This document shows positions 37,871-52,100 of a stretch of DNA of 64,000 bases, piece by piece. Positions within the stretch are counted from its first letter, which is position 1. Each line of letters begins with the position of its first letter. Origin of the DNA: Batillaria attramentaria (Eukaryota; Mollusca; Gastropoda; Batillariidae); the NCBI GenBank assembly GCA_018292915.2, contig JACVVK020000016.1, forward strand, positions 2,592,001-2,656,000, in the 5' to 3' direction. Under the pieces are notes generated by a model, which was given only the letters and a program-made list of their open reading frames with translations, had not been told where the DNA came from and ran no database searches. The position numbers and the translations under genes are program-made.

Positions 37871-40800
37871 AAAGAGAGAGAGAGAGAGGGATGAACGCAC
37901 CTGACATAACTGACACCTTGTTGGACATAGCATAGCGAACTACTTGGTCTTGCTCGTTGTGGCGGACGTAGTTGCGGGTGACAGCCAGACGCATGGTATG
38001 GAGGTCAGGAGAGGGATCCGCATCGCACTCCTCATAAGTCAGTGTGGTGTCCCATGTGTAGCGGAAGGCAACATCATTTACACGGTAGGTGCGTACAGAG
38101 AATGACTTGATCAAACCTGCACAACAACAGCTAGACTCAGGTTTAACACTGTATGCACCTTAATTTTTATCTGCAAATTGTTATACCGTAATAACCTTAA
38201 CTTTTCGACCGTGCTTACTGATCCACCACAGTGCAAAATCTGGGAAAGTTGAGTAAAAAAAAAATCTCCTCACTTTTCAACCAGGCACCAAAACTCTGTC
38301 CCTACGTTTTCAACCAGACCAGTAAAACTGTGAAGCAACCTGAAGATAATGCAAAATGTCCAGAAAAAAATGAAACAAACTGAGAAAACTTTGCCGATTT
38401 GCCAGTCTAGCATTCAATTACTTTGTTGAAGCCACCATTGTGAGGCCAGAAGTACAGAGTAGTCTCCCTTCACTACTTCTGTTTTCAGCCATCTTGCAAA
38501 TTTCAGTTTTTTGTGGTAGTCTGTTTTGGAGTTTAGATGGTGGAAAATGCACATGTGCAATTAAAAAGACAAGGAGGATACGGTGATTAAAACAGTAGGT
38601 ACGGTTTACAACAGTTTTTGAGCATTTCAAGGTTGTCTGATGCAAGATGCATGTATGTACTATTTCAAGCAGCATTGTTACCAGTCCCAGCGGCAGACAT
38701 GATGTTCAGTGAGGATGGTTGGACCTCAAAACTGAAACTTTTTTTAAATTTTTTTTAAATTACATGTAACTGGTTTTCGACCAGACCTTCAAATTCAAAG
38801 ATTTTTCAGTGTACAAAGTGATCAAAAAGTTAAGTTGTTTATGGTACGTGTATTTTCAGCGCTGTACAAAAAAATGTAAGATTTCCCCAGCTGAATGGCA
38901 ACTGCATACACATCACTTTGCTTAATGTGAAAGGAAAATTAATTGATAACACTTACCTGGGCCAAGCCTTTTGTAGTTCTCGTTGTAGTCATCGATGGTG
39001 ACTTTAGAGCTTAAAGCTATGGTCGGTAAGTCCCCATCAATGCGTGTGTCCATCCGCAAGTTGTTGAGGGCATCATGGCCAAAGAAGCGTTGTGTGATGC
39101 GCACAGTGTGAATAGTGCGATTGCCACGCTGGAAATTTACCACAGCAGTACGATTGAAGACGCCACCTGCACAAACATACACCATTTCTTATACTGCTAA
39201 GGCTGCACATGCAAGATCAAGAAATTCAATCAATATTGAAACATATTACTTCTAAAGCTAGGGCTTGACTTACTTCTGGCAAAAGTAGGGCGCCCCAGTG
39301 GAGCGGAAGATGCATCTTGAAGTATAAAAGTAGGTGCAGAGTATACTGAAATTAAGATACACACACAACAAAGAGGAGACTAAGGACCTGTGTAGGAGAA
39401 GCCATTGAGAGCCATGCTGCTGGTAGGTATGGCAAACAGCCAGCCGATAGCACCACCAATCGTGTTAAGTGTCTCCATCGCAGGCCCAATGGTAGATGGA
39501 ACACGACTTATGGCAGTGTAGGTCCGCCCATCTGACGTCACCACGTATGTGTGCATGTCCAGGTTACTGAGCTGCACTCCATTTACTGTGCCATGCACTC
39601 GCCCATTCAGTCTCTGCGGCACCTCTGTAACAATCACCATGCAGTCAGAGAATTTAAGCTATACATGTTGTCTTACAACTACAAAGAAAGAAAAAAAAAG
39701 AATGCAAACTTTCTTAAACATGAACAAAGACTGAATAAAGGTGCATGCAGCAAATGCAGTGAAGCCAATTGATAACAACTACATGGAAAGAAAACTCATA
39801 ATTCAATATTGATATATATGTACAGAGATTTCACAATGAGATGTCCCTCACTATGTAAAATACACCACATGTTTGTTGATTTTCACCAAAAAGCTGCAAA
39901 TTTTAATGAGCAGTTTTTAAAGTTAAAAATCAACAAACAAGTGTGGTGTGTTTTATGAAATCAGGGGCACCAAACTGGGAAATTATTTATATCCTCTCCG
40001 TATCTGAATGTCTTTGATCTGAAAACATCTATCAGCACTGAAACTGCTTCAGTCGCACATCTATGCTTGCTAGGTGTGTAGTGCTTTGTTGATGGGGTGT
40101 TTTACTTCCATTTGTGCATCCACCTGAAGAAGTAGTTCTTTTAACGGAGCCTCCATTTAAAGATCTAAGCTCCCAACGAAAAGCTTTCCAAAGTGTGAAA
40201 AAATTTTACACAGTCAATAGTGCAAGCACAGTCAACTCTGTCACAGTTGCAGAGTTCACACAGTGTACAGAAAGCGCGACTAAACGGTGCCGAAAAACTG
40301 CCCCCACTTCCTGTCGGGCTCCGTCCAGGCTACTGTGCACATCTCTGTGCAGTGGTCATCTGTCCATGCTGTGGTCATCGCAGCAGCTGTGACCGAGTCA
40401 GTATTGTCTGCAGTGACCCCCATACAAGTCTTATCACTTTTGAATATGTTCAGTGTCGCTCGTATGGCATGCTGTTGCCGTCAGAATGTTGACGGTAATT
40501 TTTTTAAAAAAATTCCCGAGATGTGTGGGAAATGGAGCACGTGGGCACTCAGAATTGCCAAGCGCATTTTATCGTCAACAACATTTCCAAATTGTGGTTT
40601 TACTTTTGGTTCTGCAAGCTGGAGCTGAAATGTCTACACAAGAAACTTTCAAATACGTGTACTTACCGGTAGTGGCATAGCTTGCGCCATGTCAACAGTG
40701 AACATCGCTCAATTGTCTAAACTGACGTATCCGTGGCGTGGTCACATAACCGTCCACAGTTCGTCAAGCTACAACCTAGTCAGGCCTCCGACCGCTCACT

Positions 40801-43800
40801 TAGTTCACGATCACAACTTGTCTGCTCTGCAAACCGTTCTAAACAAACAAAGTCCCAGTCTGATCTTTTCTCTGACGTCATTTTTACAAATACCGGCGCG
40901 CCCCAGGGGACGGTTCTCTCCCCCTTCCTGTTCTCTCTGTATACAGCTGACTGTAGGGCCTCTTACGATGACTGTATCATTGACAAGTACGCCGACGACA
41001 CTGCACTGACTGGACAAATCACTGACGATGACGACACTAACTACAAACACGAGATTGACGACTTTGTGGACTGGTGTGACAAAAATTTTCTCCACCTAAA
41101 TGTAAACAAAACTAAGGAAATGGTGATCGACTTCAGGAAGAACAAAGTTACACCTAGCCCTGTCATCATCAAAGGGGCAGAAGTCGAACGTGTGCAGACG
41201 TATAAGTATCTAGGGGTTGTGCTGGATCACACCTTGAGCTGGAACCAAAACACCGATTCTGTCCTTAAGAAAGCACACACACGTCTGTACTGTCTGAGAA
41301 AACTGAGGTCTTTTGATGTCTGTCCTCAGCTTCTCCAAATGTTTTACTCATCAGTAGTTTGTAGTGTATTGTCTTTTGGCCTTACTTGCTGGGGGGGGGG
41401 GGGGGGGGGGAATCTGACAAAACAGGATAGTGGTAGGTTGGATAAACTGATCAAGAAAGCGGGTGGGGTGATCGGGAGGACACAAGACACACTTGGTACA
41501 CTGTACGACCGACGAACGAAGAACAAACTGACTGACATCCTCAGTGACGAGACACATCCCCTCAGACAGGACTTCGACAACTTGACTATTGTACGTAGTG
41601 GTAGGTTTAGAGTACCCAGAGCTAGGACTACCAGATATTCAAGATCCTTTCTGCCCACAGCTATTAGAGCTGCCAATTCAAGCAGGACGCGCACGAGAGA
41701 GAGAGGGGTGTGTGTGGGGATCGAGGAGAGAGAGAGAGGGGGGGGGAGGGAGAGAGAGAGAGCAGAGCGAGCAAATGTGCAGCGTGAATGTGCAGCGTGA
41801 ATGCCGGAATGGATGTATCAATGAGTGTTGACTGTGACAGGAATTTTATTATGTGTTAGTGTGTTTTATTCGTGATTTTAAGTAATCTTACTGGTCAAGA
41901 CTGTCTGTTTTACTTATTTTTGTAGTCTCTTTTATCAAAATGTTTATCATTTGTGTCTTATTAGTATGCGGGCCAGAACTGCAATTTCCCAAATATGGGA
42001 TTAATAAAGTATTCTGTATTCTGTATTCTGTATGAGCCGGGTTGCATGGGGATGTGCACAGTAGCGTGGTCGGGCCCCCACAGGAAGTGGGGGCAGTTTT
42101 TCGGCATGGTTTTGCCACGGTTTCTGGACACTGTGTGAACTCTGCAACTGTGACAGAGTTGACTGTGCTTGCACGGTCAACTCTGTAAAAAATTTTCACA
42201 CTTCGGAGAGCTTTTTGTTGGGAGATTAGATCTTTAAGGACAGAACTCAGAAGAATTAAAATAAACACAATTTAAAACTCAAAGTAGAACAAAAAAGCAT
42301 GAAAGAGAACAGCAGTTGCTTTGTTTCAGAGCAAGCTTCATTTCTGAAGTGACAGAAGCTAGGGGTAGCCAGCGGTCACTGTTCAAGTACAGGGTTGATC
42401 TGCATCACCCAGCCTTCAGTCTTGCATATTTTGTGTGAAGGTGTTTGAGTTCAACCCCTACCTAATATGGTATACTGAGGCAGGTAACCAAAACGACAGC
42501 AGCCTGAGCCACACAGTCAAGATCAGGGAAGGGGTCCCACAGGGAGGGGTGATCTCTCCCACTCTCTTCGTTGTCTTCATCAATGACATTTCCAGTAGTC
42601 TGTCCAGACACATCTCCAGAGCCCTGCACGCTGACGACTTCGCAATGTGGAACGCCTCAGAGTCCACCTCCTCTGCCACAGTCAGAATGCAAGAGGCCCT
42701 CAACACCACCTCCAAATGGGCAACGGACTGGTGCGTCACCATCAACAGCCAGAAAACAGTAGCCACCTGCTTCTCTCTTTCTAACACCAAGGAGACTTTC
42801 AGACTGACCATCAACAATCAGCAGATTCCCCAGGAAGACACACCAACATACCTTGGAACCAAACTGGACAAGAAATTGACATGGAAACCCCACATCAGAG
42901 AGATGCAGAAAAGGGCCACAAAAAGACTCTCTCTCATGAAGAAACTGGCTGGCACTAAGTGGGGAGCAAACAGCAGCATCCTGAAGAGGGTGTACACAGG
43001 GAATGTACGCCCTGTGATGGAGTATGGAGCAGCAGCGTGGGCCACCGCAGCAAAGAGCAACACCAGCAGGTTGGCCAAGGTGCAGAACGCAGGCATGCGA
43101 ATCATCACAGGCGGGCTGAAAACAACACCCGTACACACCCTCGAAACAACTACAGGACTCCACTCTCTTGAGCTACGAAGGGAGGAGAAAGTGCTCACCC
43201 AGAGCGAAAAACTGAAAAGACTAGCCACCCACCCCGCCCACCAGCACCTCCAAAAACACACAAAGAACCGACTGAAAAGAGGCAGCTTCAACCACCTGGC
43301 CAAACAGCTGATGAGAACACACATGGACATCCTGCCATCCACTCCTGAAGAACAAGAGCCACTCCAAGCAGCTGAGGAATGGGACGCCAACCTGGAAGGG
43401 GTGCTCTTTGTTACAGATGTTCCAGGAGTGACCAGCAAGGACGACCAGCCACAAGCCACGCTTAGATCCCTCTCACTAGAAATGCTGGATCGGGACTACA
43501 ACATGTCAGTCTGGACACACGCCTATACTGACGGGTCCGCAAACTCAGCAGTCAGGAATGGAGGAAGCGGGATTCTCATCCGCCACCCAGATGGCCGCAC
43601 CACAACAAACTCCATGCCTGCTGGACGACTATCCACAAACTTCAGGGCTGAAGTCAATGCTCTCCGAGAAGCTGCCAAGCTCATTGGTAGAGAATCCCCC
43701 CTGCCCACACACGTCGTCTTCCTAACTGACTGCAGATCAGTCATCCAAAGCCTGCAGTCACCCAGTGAGCAGCTGGAAAGAGACACACAGCACCTTCTAG

Positions 43801-46800
43801 CTGCCCTCTCACAACAGATGAAGGTTGCCGTACAGTGGATCCCTGCTCACTGTGGTCTCACAGGAAACGAAGAGGCAGACAGACTGGCCAAGTCTGGCAG
43901 CAGAAAAGAGCAACCCCAGCAGGCAGTCTCCTACACAGAAGCCAAGACTCTGGTAAAACATCAGTACAAGACAATCTGGACGGCGCAACACAATCCCCCA
44001 TCTAACGACCAGATGCCACAGCTCCAGCGTTATGAACAGACCACCATCTTCAGACTACAAACTGGACACTGCAGACTGCGTGCCCACCTGTGCCGCCTTG
44101 GGCTGTCACACTCACCAGACTGTCCGCGCGGAACAGCCCCTCAAACCCCGGAACACATTCTGCAGTCCTGCCCCCTCTTCAAAGAAGCAAGGACACAACA
44201 CTGGCCGAACGGAGCCACACTGGCAGAGAAACTCTGGGGCAGCAAAACAGACCTCTTGAAGACCACTGCTTATATAAAGACCACAAACCTAATCATCTGA
44301 GGCGGAGTCCAGAACAGGGAACGCAAAAGAAGAAAGAAGAAGACAAAACCTGTACTGGCATACTTGTATTCAATTTCCTTGAGTCAAGGTCAAGGCCATT
44401 TAAGATGTTTTGCGGAGACTTTAACGTTAGCATTTTCTTGGAAACAACAAACAGTAGAGGCACCAAACAAGGCACAGTGATAGGCAGCAAGGAGACCTAT
44501 GCAGACATACCCATTTGAGTGACCTTGACTCAAGGTCAAGGTCATTACAGCTGTCTGTTGTGAAATTTTACATTACCATTTGTACAGAAACTACAAAAAT
44601 TAGAGCTATCAAACTTGGCATAATGATGGTCACTGATAAGCTCTTCACTTACAGATCTCATTTGAATGACCTTGACCCAAGGTCAAGGTCATCGAAGCTG
44701 TCCTGGGAAAACTGTTATATCGCCATTTGCCGTTTTCTTAGGAACTATGAACACAAGACACCTTAATTCAGGATAGTTAGTGATAAGAACTTTACAAACA
44801 TACTCTTTTGAATGACCTTGACCTATCTCACAAGTGAGCCAAGGAGGCTCCTAGTAGCAGGCGACGCCATGTGTCAAAACAAAAGGTAAATGTGAGAACT
44901 GTCCAACAGGAAAATTGAGTCCTGGGGGGGTGTTAGCAATCAGCGGAATAGCGTCGATGCCAGAGGTGACGATTCTTTCATTTCCCGCCAATTGCAACTG
45001 TCACGTTTGGAAACCCTTGATTTGACCCACCTCCCACCCCGTTCTCTATTGTGCTGCTTATCGGCGGTCAGTTTCCACACAAGCAGCCATGCACAGAGAT
45101 ATGGTAGACAAGTAGTTGAGACTGTCAAACTGCCTTGGTAACGGACGTGACATAAACATTATCAACGATTTATTTGGCAATTTTATCACATTATTACATC
45201 AATGTTCATTTCAGCGCTTTATAAATAAAGCTGCCCATTTTCTCTCTAAAGTTGGTGTTTGACTCTGTTGCGAAAAAGGATTTGTGTGGAAGTAAACACC
45301 ACAAATTATTTTCTCTGTCAAGCCATATGAAGAACAAGGTTGACATTCACATGTAAAATTACAAGACTTTTTTTGCATGTCTCCAGGGACTAAAAGTAAT
45401 TCTGAGACAAGACGAGTTCAAAAGAAAAAGACAAAGAAAAGAGATCTCAAAGCAGGCATAGTAATATAAAAGGTGTGGAAAATGGCAAGTAGAAGAACCA
45501 TAATGCTATGTGGCAATCATGATCCCCAACATGCAAGAATCAGATAGAGAACCAAAGGATGCTAAGCTTCCACAGTGTGATACAAAGAAACATACCTGGT
45601 TCCAAACACTGCTTGCCATTGCCATAGTATGGTGGCAGACACTGGCAGCAAAAGCCAAGGTCGAAGTCAAGGCAGCGAGCGTTGATATGGCAGAGTCGTG
45701 CCCCCTCTAGGCAAGTTTGTCCCACACCAACTTCATAAATGGTGACTACACACATGCACACAATTGTGTGAATGATTAAACAGAACACAAAAACAAGAAG
45801 TGTGAAACAGAGTTTTCACAATGAGGTGCCCATGATTAGGTAAAATACACCACTATGGGCAGGTTTTGGGTCGAAATCAACTAACAAGGTGTGTTATATT
45901 TTACGTAATCTGGTGCACCACATTGTGAAAATTATTTCTACTATGTCCGTAGTTGGATTCTCTTGAGTTGAAAACGAAATGCTTTGACGCTTCTCTGACT
46001 GAAGCATTTATTTCACTGTGCCCATGTGCTTAAAGTATGTGCATTATACACACTGCCTTTATACCCCATGTGATCGGTTACACATTTATAACTGTGACCT
46101 GCTAGTGTTGTTAGAGGAGTATAGACAATCTTCAGAGTTAAGCTGAACAAATAAGTATGTGAAGACAAGAAAATAAGGAAGAAAGAAATCGAAAAGAGAA
46201 ATTAACAGGAGTGCATTTTTAAGCTGACCTTTCCCTGTGTTAAGGTCGGCAGCTTTAATGTCTTTTGTTGGTCCTGAGTTTCCAATCTGGTACATCCAGA
46301 CGCCAGGAATATTCACATTTGAGTCACTGTGGGAGAAACATTTATAAGTCATGCAGATGATCCTGACAGAAATCATAATTATACATGTGTGATGGTGTCA
46401 AGTGGAATAAGCAGGTGCATGAATGGTGTAGTTAGGGAGTCAACACATAGCATTAGGCAAAACATATCTTTGGTGCCAACAGGTGCAGTGATGTATGGCA
46501 GAAGGAGAGCTGAGATACCGGCTGCGCCATATGGCGCGAGACGTGGGGAGAGTCATTTAAGGGGCCCGCCCGGGCCGCAAAGAAAGCATCAACAGGTGGC
46601 CTTAGCTTGAGGGGTCAATTTAGTGGCTGTGAGGGAGAATCTGTTTGTTATGACACAGAAAACTAACCATAGTAGGCATATTAGAGCAGCTATAAACTGA
46701 TAGACAGGATCAAAAAGGGCATGAAAATTACTTTAAGCGCCGTCCTACACATGGCAAGTTTGCCCGGCAAAAGCGGGTTTGCGGTCCCGGCAAGTCGACG

Positions 46801-49159
46801 GCAATTGTACAAGCAAAATGTACAGTCTTGCTGTCCATGGCTTGCCGCGGCAAGTTTCAAATAGAACGACTTTCTATTTTCTCAGCTTGCGCCTGGCAAG
46901 TGCGCGCGAGGCACCCAGGGAACCCCGCCAGAACGGCAAATCGCACGCCGCGTAGTGGTCACGCAGACAAATAAAAAAAAAAAAGGCGTCAAAGACCACA
47001 CAAGTGTGCCGTATGTGCCAAGCGAATCTCGCCCAGATCCGCTGCTTCTTCCTGTTCTGCAGCAAAATAACTGCAGCTGCTGCAACAGCTAATTCCTCCT
47101 CCGAACTTTCATTCACATTTTCAGCTGAGTCTGACTCGGATTCACTCGCGACCATAGCCGGGCGAAATCGCGCGAGGCCCCTTCCAAATATGGGGTTGAA
47201 AGGGTCACACAAAAGGTCAATCAGCCGACTTGTGGTGCGGAGGTTTCCGTGTGTAGAAGCAGTGGCGTTGCGGCAGACAAACTTGTGGTGGGAAAGTCGA
47301 AGGGCGGCAATTTGCCGCTTGTCACGTGTAGAACGGCCTTTAAAGGTCGTTCTACTCGTGACAAGCGGCAAATTGCCGTGGGCCGCAAGACTGTACAGCT
47401 TTCTTGTACATTTGCCGTCGACTTGCCGGGGCCGCAAACCCGCTTTTGCCGGGCAAACTTGCCACGTGTAGAACGGCCCTAAGATGGTATGGGTTAAGTG
47501 AATGACGGGGAATTTTCTACAGAGAAAAACTGGGACTCTGCAATTGAAAATGGGTTAAAATGCCTAATGAAACCAATTACACTATACAAAATAGCGTTAA
47601 GACAAACAAAGAGGAATGGCCCCATCCCATAAAAAGTTGTTTATCCCAATTTTGTGCTATTTATTGTTATTGTTGCAAGTGGTTATTTGTTGTTGGTTTT
47701 TTTTGTTTTGTTTTTTGTTTTTTTGGCCCCCCCTTCCCACCCCCCCCCCCCCCCCTTTCAAATCTGTAAGACCTACTGAAGACATTAGATCTGCTACACC
47801 ATAGGGGATCCAGAATATTAGGCGAGAGAGAGCAAAATGTCAATGCCGGGAACTAAACATTGATGTCAGCCTCAGGCAGGTCGTCATAAAGAGAGAGAGA
47901 GAGAGATGACATCAATTCCGTGAACATGTGACCTCAGCTTCATGCAAGTCATCCGACAGAGGATAATTGTTCATGTCTTGTGATTTCTAGGTTGGTGTTG
48001 TGACTCCTCCGACTGAATTAATTTTTACAAGAAATCTGGAAGATGCAGAGGCCTGGTGAAATGTCGGAGGCAGTGATGATATTTACTGATTTTGTCTGTG
48101 AACTAAATATTTGACGTCAGCCTCACGTTGATTGAGGATGCTTGTTCATGTCTTGTGATTTCCCTGTTGCTTATGTGACTTCCCTGACCGAATTAATTTT
48201 TAACAGGAAATCTGGAAGATCTAGAGAGCTGGTGAAACGTGGACTTGACAGGTGCTTCTCGCAGAAACTTGAAAAAAATATGTTTATCTAAAAGCTGTTA
48301 TTCTTAATTCTAAAGCTATAATAGTGCAGTAGTTCCTGTCATATGTGCAGTTGTCATGCGTGACAAAAATGCCGGGATGATGAATAATTTGAAGGAGTCT
48401 TTTCACAGATATTTTGCCTTATATGCAAACCACCCCTACCTCGGATATATTTTTTTTACACGAAACCTGTCAGAGCTACAGAGCTATGCTACAAATATAG
48501 TCAGTATAATTGGATGAACTTCACAAGTCCAGACAATGAAGGCATTTGAACAACTTTTTCGTAAAATTACGTAACATGACCGATTTCTTGAAATGGGCGA
48601 TAACTCTTCTAAAAATACGGCAGGATAAAAATCGTGAAATGTAGGTATGGAGAATATGACTGCCCATTTTGTGGCAAAAAGTAAAAAGCCCTCCAAACAG
48701 GTGGTTTAGGAGATAGCCATCATAACATCCGTCCACACACACACACACACACACCAGGGTTCATACAGGATTTTGAGAACAAAATTCAAAGACTTTTTAA
48801 AGACTTTTCAAAGACCAAAATTAAAAATTCAAAATGGCTGCGGACGACAATGCACTCGCGTCAGTGTGATCTTAAAATAGCCAGTCACCTGTCACCGCAT
48901 GTGCTTTGTGACCAACCAGAGTCAACTCGCAAGCGAAGCGAAAGGAAAGGCACAGTGACACGGCCAGAGACACGCAAACAGTGAGCTGGCCCCGAAAATA
49001 CGGTCATGGGGAAAAAAAAATATCATTTTGCGATTTTTCTGACTTTCAAAGACATTTTTTCAAAACATCGAAATTTAAAGACTTTCAAAGACTTGAAAAA
49101 GGGTCTCCAAAATTCCAAGACTTTCAAAACACATTCAATGCCTGTACGAACCCTGCAAA

Positions 49160-49195
<36 letters not shown>

Positions 49196-52100
49196 TCACA
49201 ACTCCCGCCAAAAAAGAACGCAGCAGCATAGTGTGCACGTATGGTGTCTATGACACAGATTTCGTTACGTCACTGTGCCTGGAGAAACGTCACAGTCTTG
49301 CCGTTTTATCACTGAAAGTTGCTGCTATGCGCAGCGAAATCTGCCCCGTCCCATAAAGTTTGTTCCTCTGTAGGGAAACAACTTAAAACATGGTTTAAAA
49401 GCCCTAACTCTTCTAAATCTACAACCGTTTACAAATTAACTTTAGGTCAAATGACTGGATATATTTGACAATAACCAGACACAAAGAAGCTCAACTAATT
49501 GGCAAAAGTCTGTATGCCTCCCTGACTGGAGGCGTCTGCTCGTGACCAGTGTACAGGGTTTTTTCAACAGAAATTTTCATGCGGCAAATCACAACAGGTG
49601 GAAAGTTTTATGTGGCAAACCACAACAAAATGAATGTGAAAAACAAGCCAGTTTCTTACTTGACGAAGGCAGCAGTAGAGCCAGAGAACGGGAGGGTGGG
49701 TGGATCTTTGTCAGGGTCATAGCCATCTCCTCGATCGAAGCCTGCCTGTGCTGGTGTGTCAGGCACATTCGGACTCAGTTTGCCCTGGCTAGTTGTCCAT
49801 CCAATACCCCCATCCAGATAGTGGAAAAAAGCAAATGAGTCTCTGCCATCTGTGACAAGCACAAGCTGAAAGGTGTTTACCTGCAGAAAAAAAAAATTCA
49901 TAGAATGTAGCCCAGAACATTGACTTTTAGCACGTCTGCCCTGTATATAATTAAAATACTGCCAAAGTAAAATGGCTCATGTACCAACTTTCACACCATA
50001 TAATACTTTCCTGAAATGTTGAATGCTAGACACATATTGAGGTTCTAAACAGAAGATTAAAACAAAAAAGGAGAGAAAATGCCCTACTAACCTTGTCATA
50101 TTGTTGACTGTAGTAACCCACTCTGTCCCAGGTGACTATAAAGAGGGCCTGTGGCCGAAAAGCACTCTTTCCTGCAAAGTGACTGTGGACGTCAGTTGCT
50201 GCCCTCTGAAGAGAGGCACTATCACGCGTCTCCCTGCAATGTATTCACCAGAGCAAATCAACCTCAGCATGTGTTTCAATGTAGCCAGCCGTAACTGGAG
50301 CACAAGTTGGAAAACCATTTTCCTTAAGCGGTCTCAGAAAAAAGATAGTTCTCCTTTGAGCTATACAGAGGCCAGAAACAGTATCAGGTACGGGTGACTG
50401 TACTAGTGTGGTCAGTCTACATCATCATGTAGAGCTCACGGATGGGGGTGAGGAGAGGGTGAAACGGGGGGGGGGGGGGGGGGGGGGTGGGGGGGGGGGG
50501 GGGTGGAAGGAGGGCAGAGCGGATGAAGTAGGCTGATGGTTGTGTGAACTTCCTTAGTGGAGCAGACACAGTATGCTAGAGGGTTTGAGGGTATCCCCCC
50601 CCCCCCCCTTCCCGGGAAAATCTTTAAAAAGTACACGCCTTTGAATCTGTTTGATGAGAGCTTTGATTTGATGCATAGTTTTTGTGGCTGTCTTCTCCTG
50701 CAAAAGTGTGGGGTTCCGGGGACACGAAGATGCTACAGGTTACCTGAAGTACACACGCCCAGAAGCTCTCGTATCCACATCGGCCAAGAACGGGGCGATC
50801 ATCTTGAACCCAAGAGGCAGCAACAGACCACCCTGATAGTTGGGAATCTCTGTCTCAAATGACACATGGCCATTCATGTTGACCTGAAACATTCATCAGA
50901 CAGAAAAACCTTATTCTGTAAGCAAAAACATTGTTACCTGGTAGACAAAAGCCCTTTTTCCACCAGGGACGTATTTTTGTAACATAGAAAAACAGAGGCT
51001 TAAGTATGCTAGAAATTCAAATAAACTGAAAGCTGAACAGAGTAGCTGGCTTTTGTATTTGTCACGTCCAAGATGCCTTATTGTGCATTAGGCTTCATCA
51101 ACAATATTTTTTGACAACTGCACAAAACAAACTGAGGAATTTGCCCATTAAGCCTGATAGGCAAGGCCTGTGTTGCACATTAAGCCTAATGGGCATGAAC
51201 TGACCAAAGCAAAAATTGTTAAAAAATCCAGAACAAATTTGGTAAATATAATCATCACTTTTTTCCAGCAGATTTAATTCTTCTTTGTGGTCAATACAGC
51301 TAAGCCCTTCTGTAAAACCCAACCTCCTTTACCCAGCTGTATTAAGACAGAATAATTCCTGTTCTTATCACAGCCATCCGTTTTCTTGCACCGACTTCGC
51401 CAGTGTGCATTTGTGAAGCACGTGTCTAAAGTAACAGTCCTGTCACTGTCTGACCGTAGGAAGTTGAGAGAAATTTCCACATGCTGCGTACTTTACAGGG
51501 AATACTTCATGTAGTGAAAGAAACACGCTGTACTTGGAAAGCCAGTGACAGTCCTTTCATCTACGTATCGTAAACTTGTTGAGAACAGTTGCGAGGATTA
51601 ATGATTTATTTTCCATTTTAATTTGAACATGGTATAGATCGACACCTCATTCCAAACGACTAGTGTGGTTCTAATCACTTGAAAACTGGTTTATGAATCA
51701 CGATTATCACAAGTAAAGCTGCTGCCATGTAATGGTAAATGAAAGTAAGTCCATCACGTCATTCTCGGGGAAAAAGGGACATTGACCTTATGGTCTTTTC
51801 CGTCAAATGACCTCAGTGGATTTACCTTGTTCTTCTCTTTTTCTCCTTCTTCTTTCAATTCGCCATAGACTAGGCTATATCCAAATGCGCATTATCTGTG
51901 TGGGGCCACATACTGTTTTGTGGCTTTTCTAGTTTGTACCTTTCAAAAGCTTTTCTGAAAACCAGAGCACTGGGAAATTCCTCCGAGCAGTTGCTGGTGC
52001 GCATTAGGCCTACTGCACGCTATTCGCCATGACATATATTAACTGCTAGGCCTACTACGTTTATATATTTTGCTTGAAATGGACCAAAACGGACCATAGA

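Noticed and set aside
46874..47437. 187-codon frame as a host gene
   Set aside because: It runs through both inverted repeats of the Harbinger-like element; only the middle resembles a transposase N-terminus.
49660..49880. RGD in exon 4 and in several EGF turns as integrin sites
   Set aside because: They fall in the conserved NIDO GF..GDG and EGF GY.GDG motifs and recur for structural reasons.
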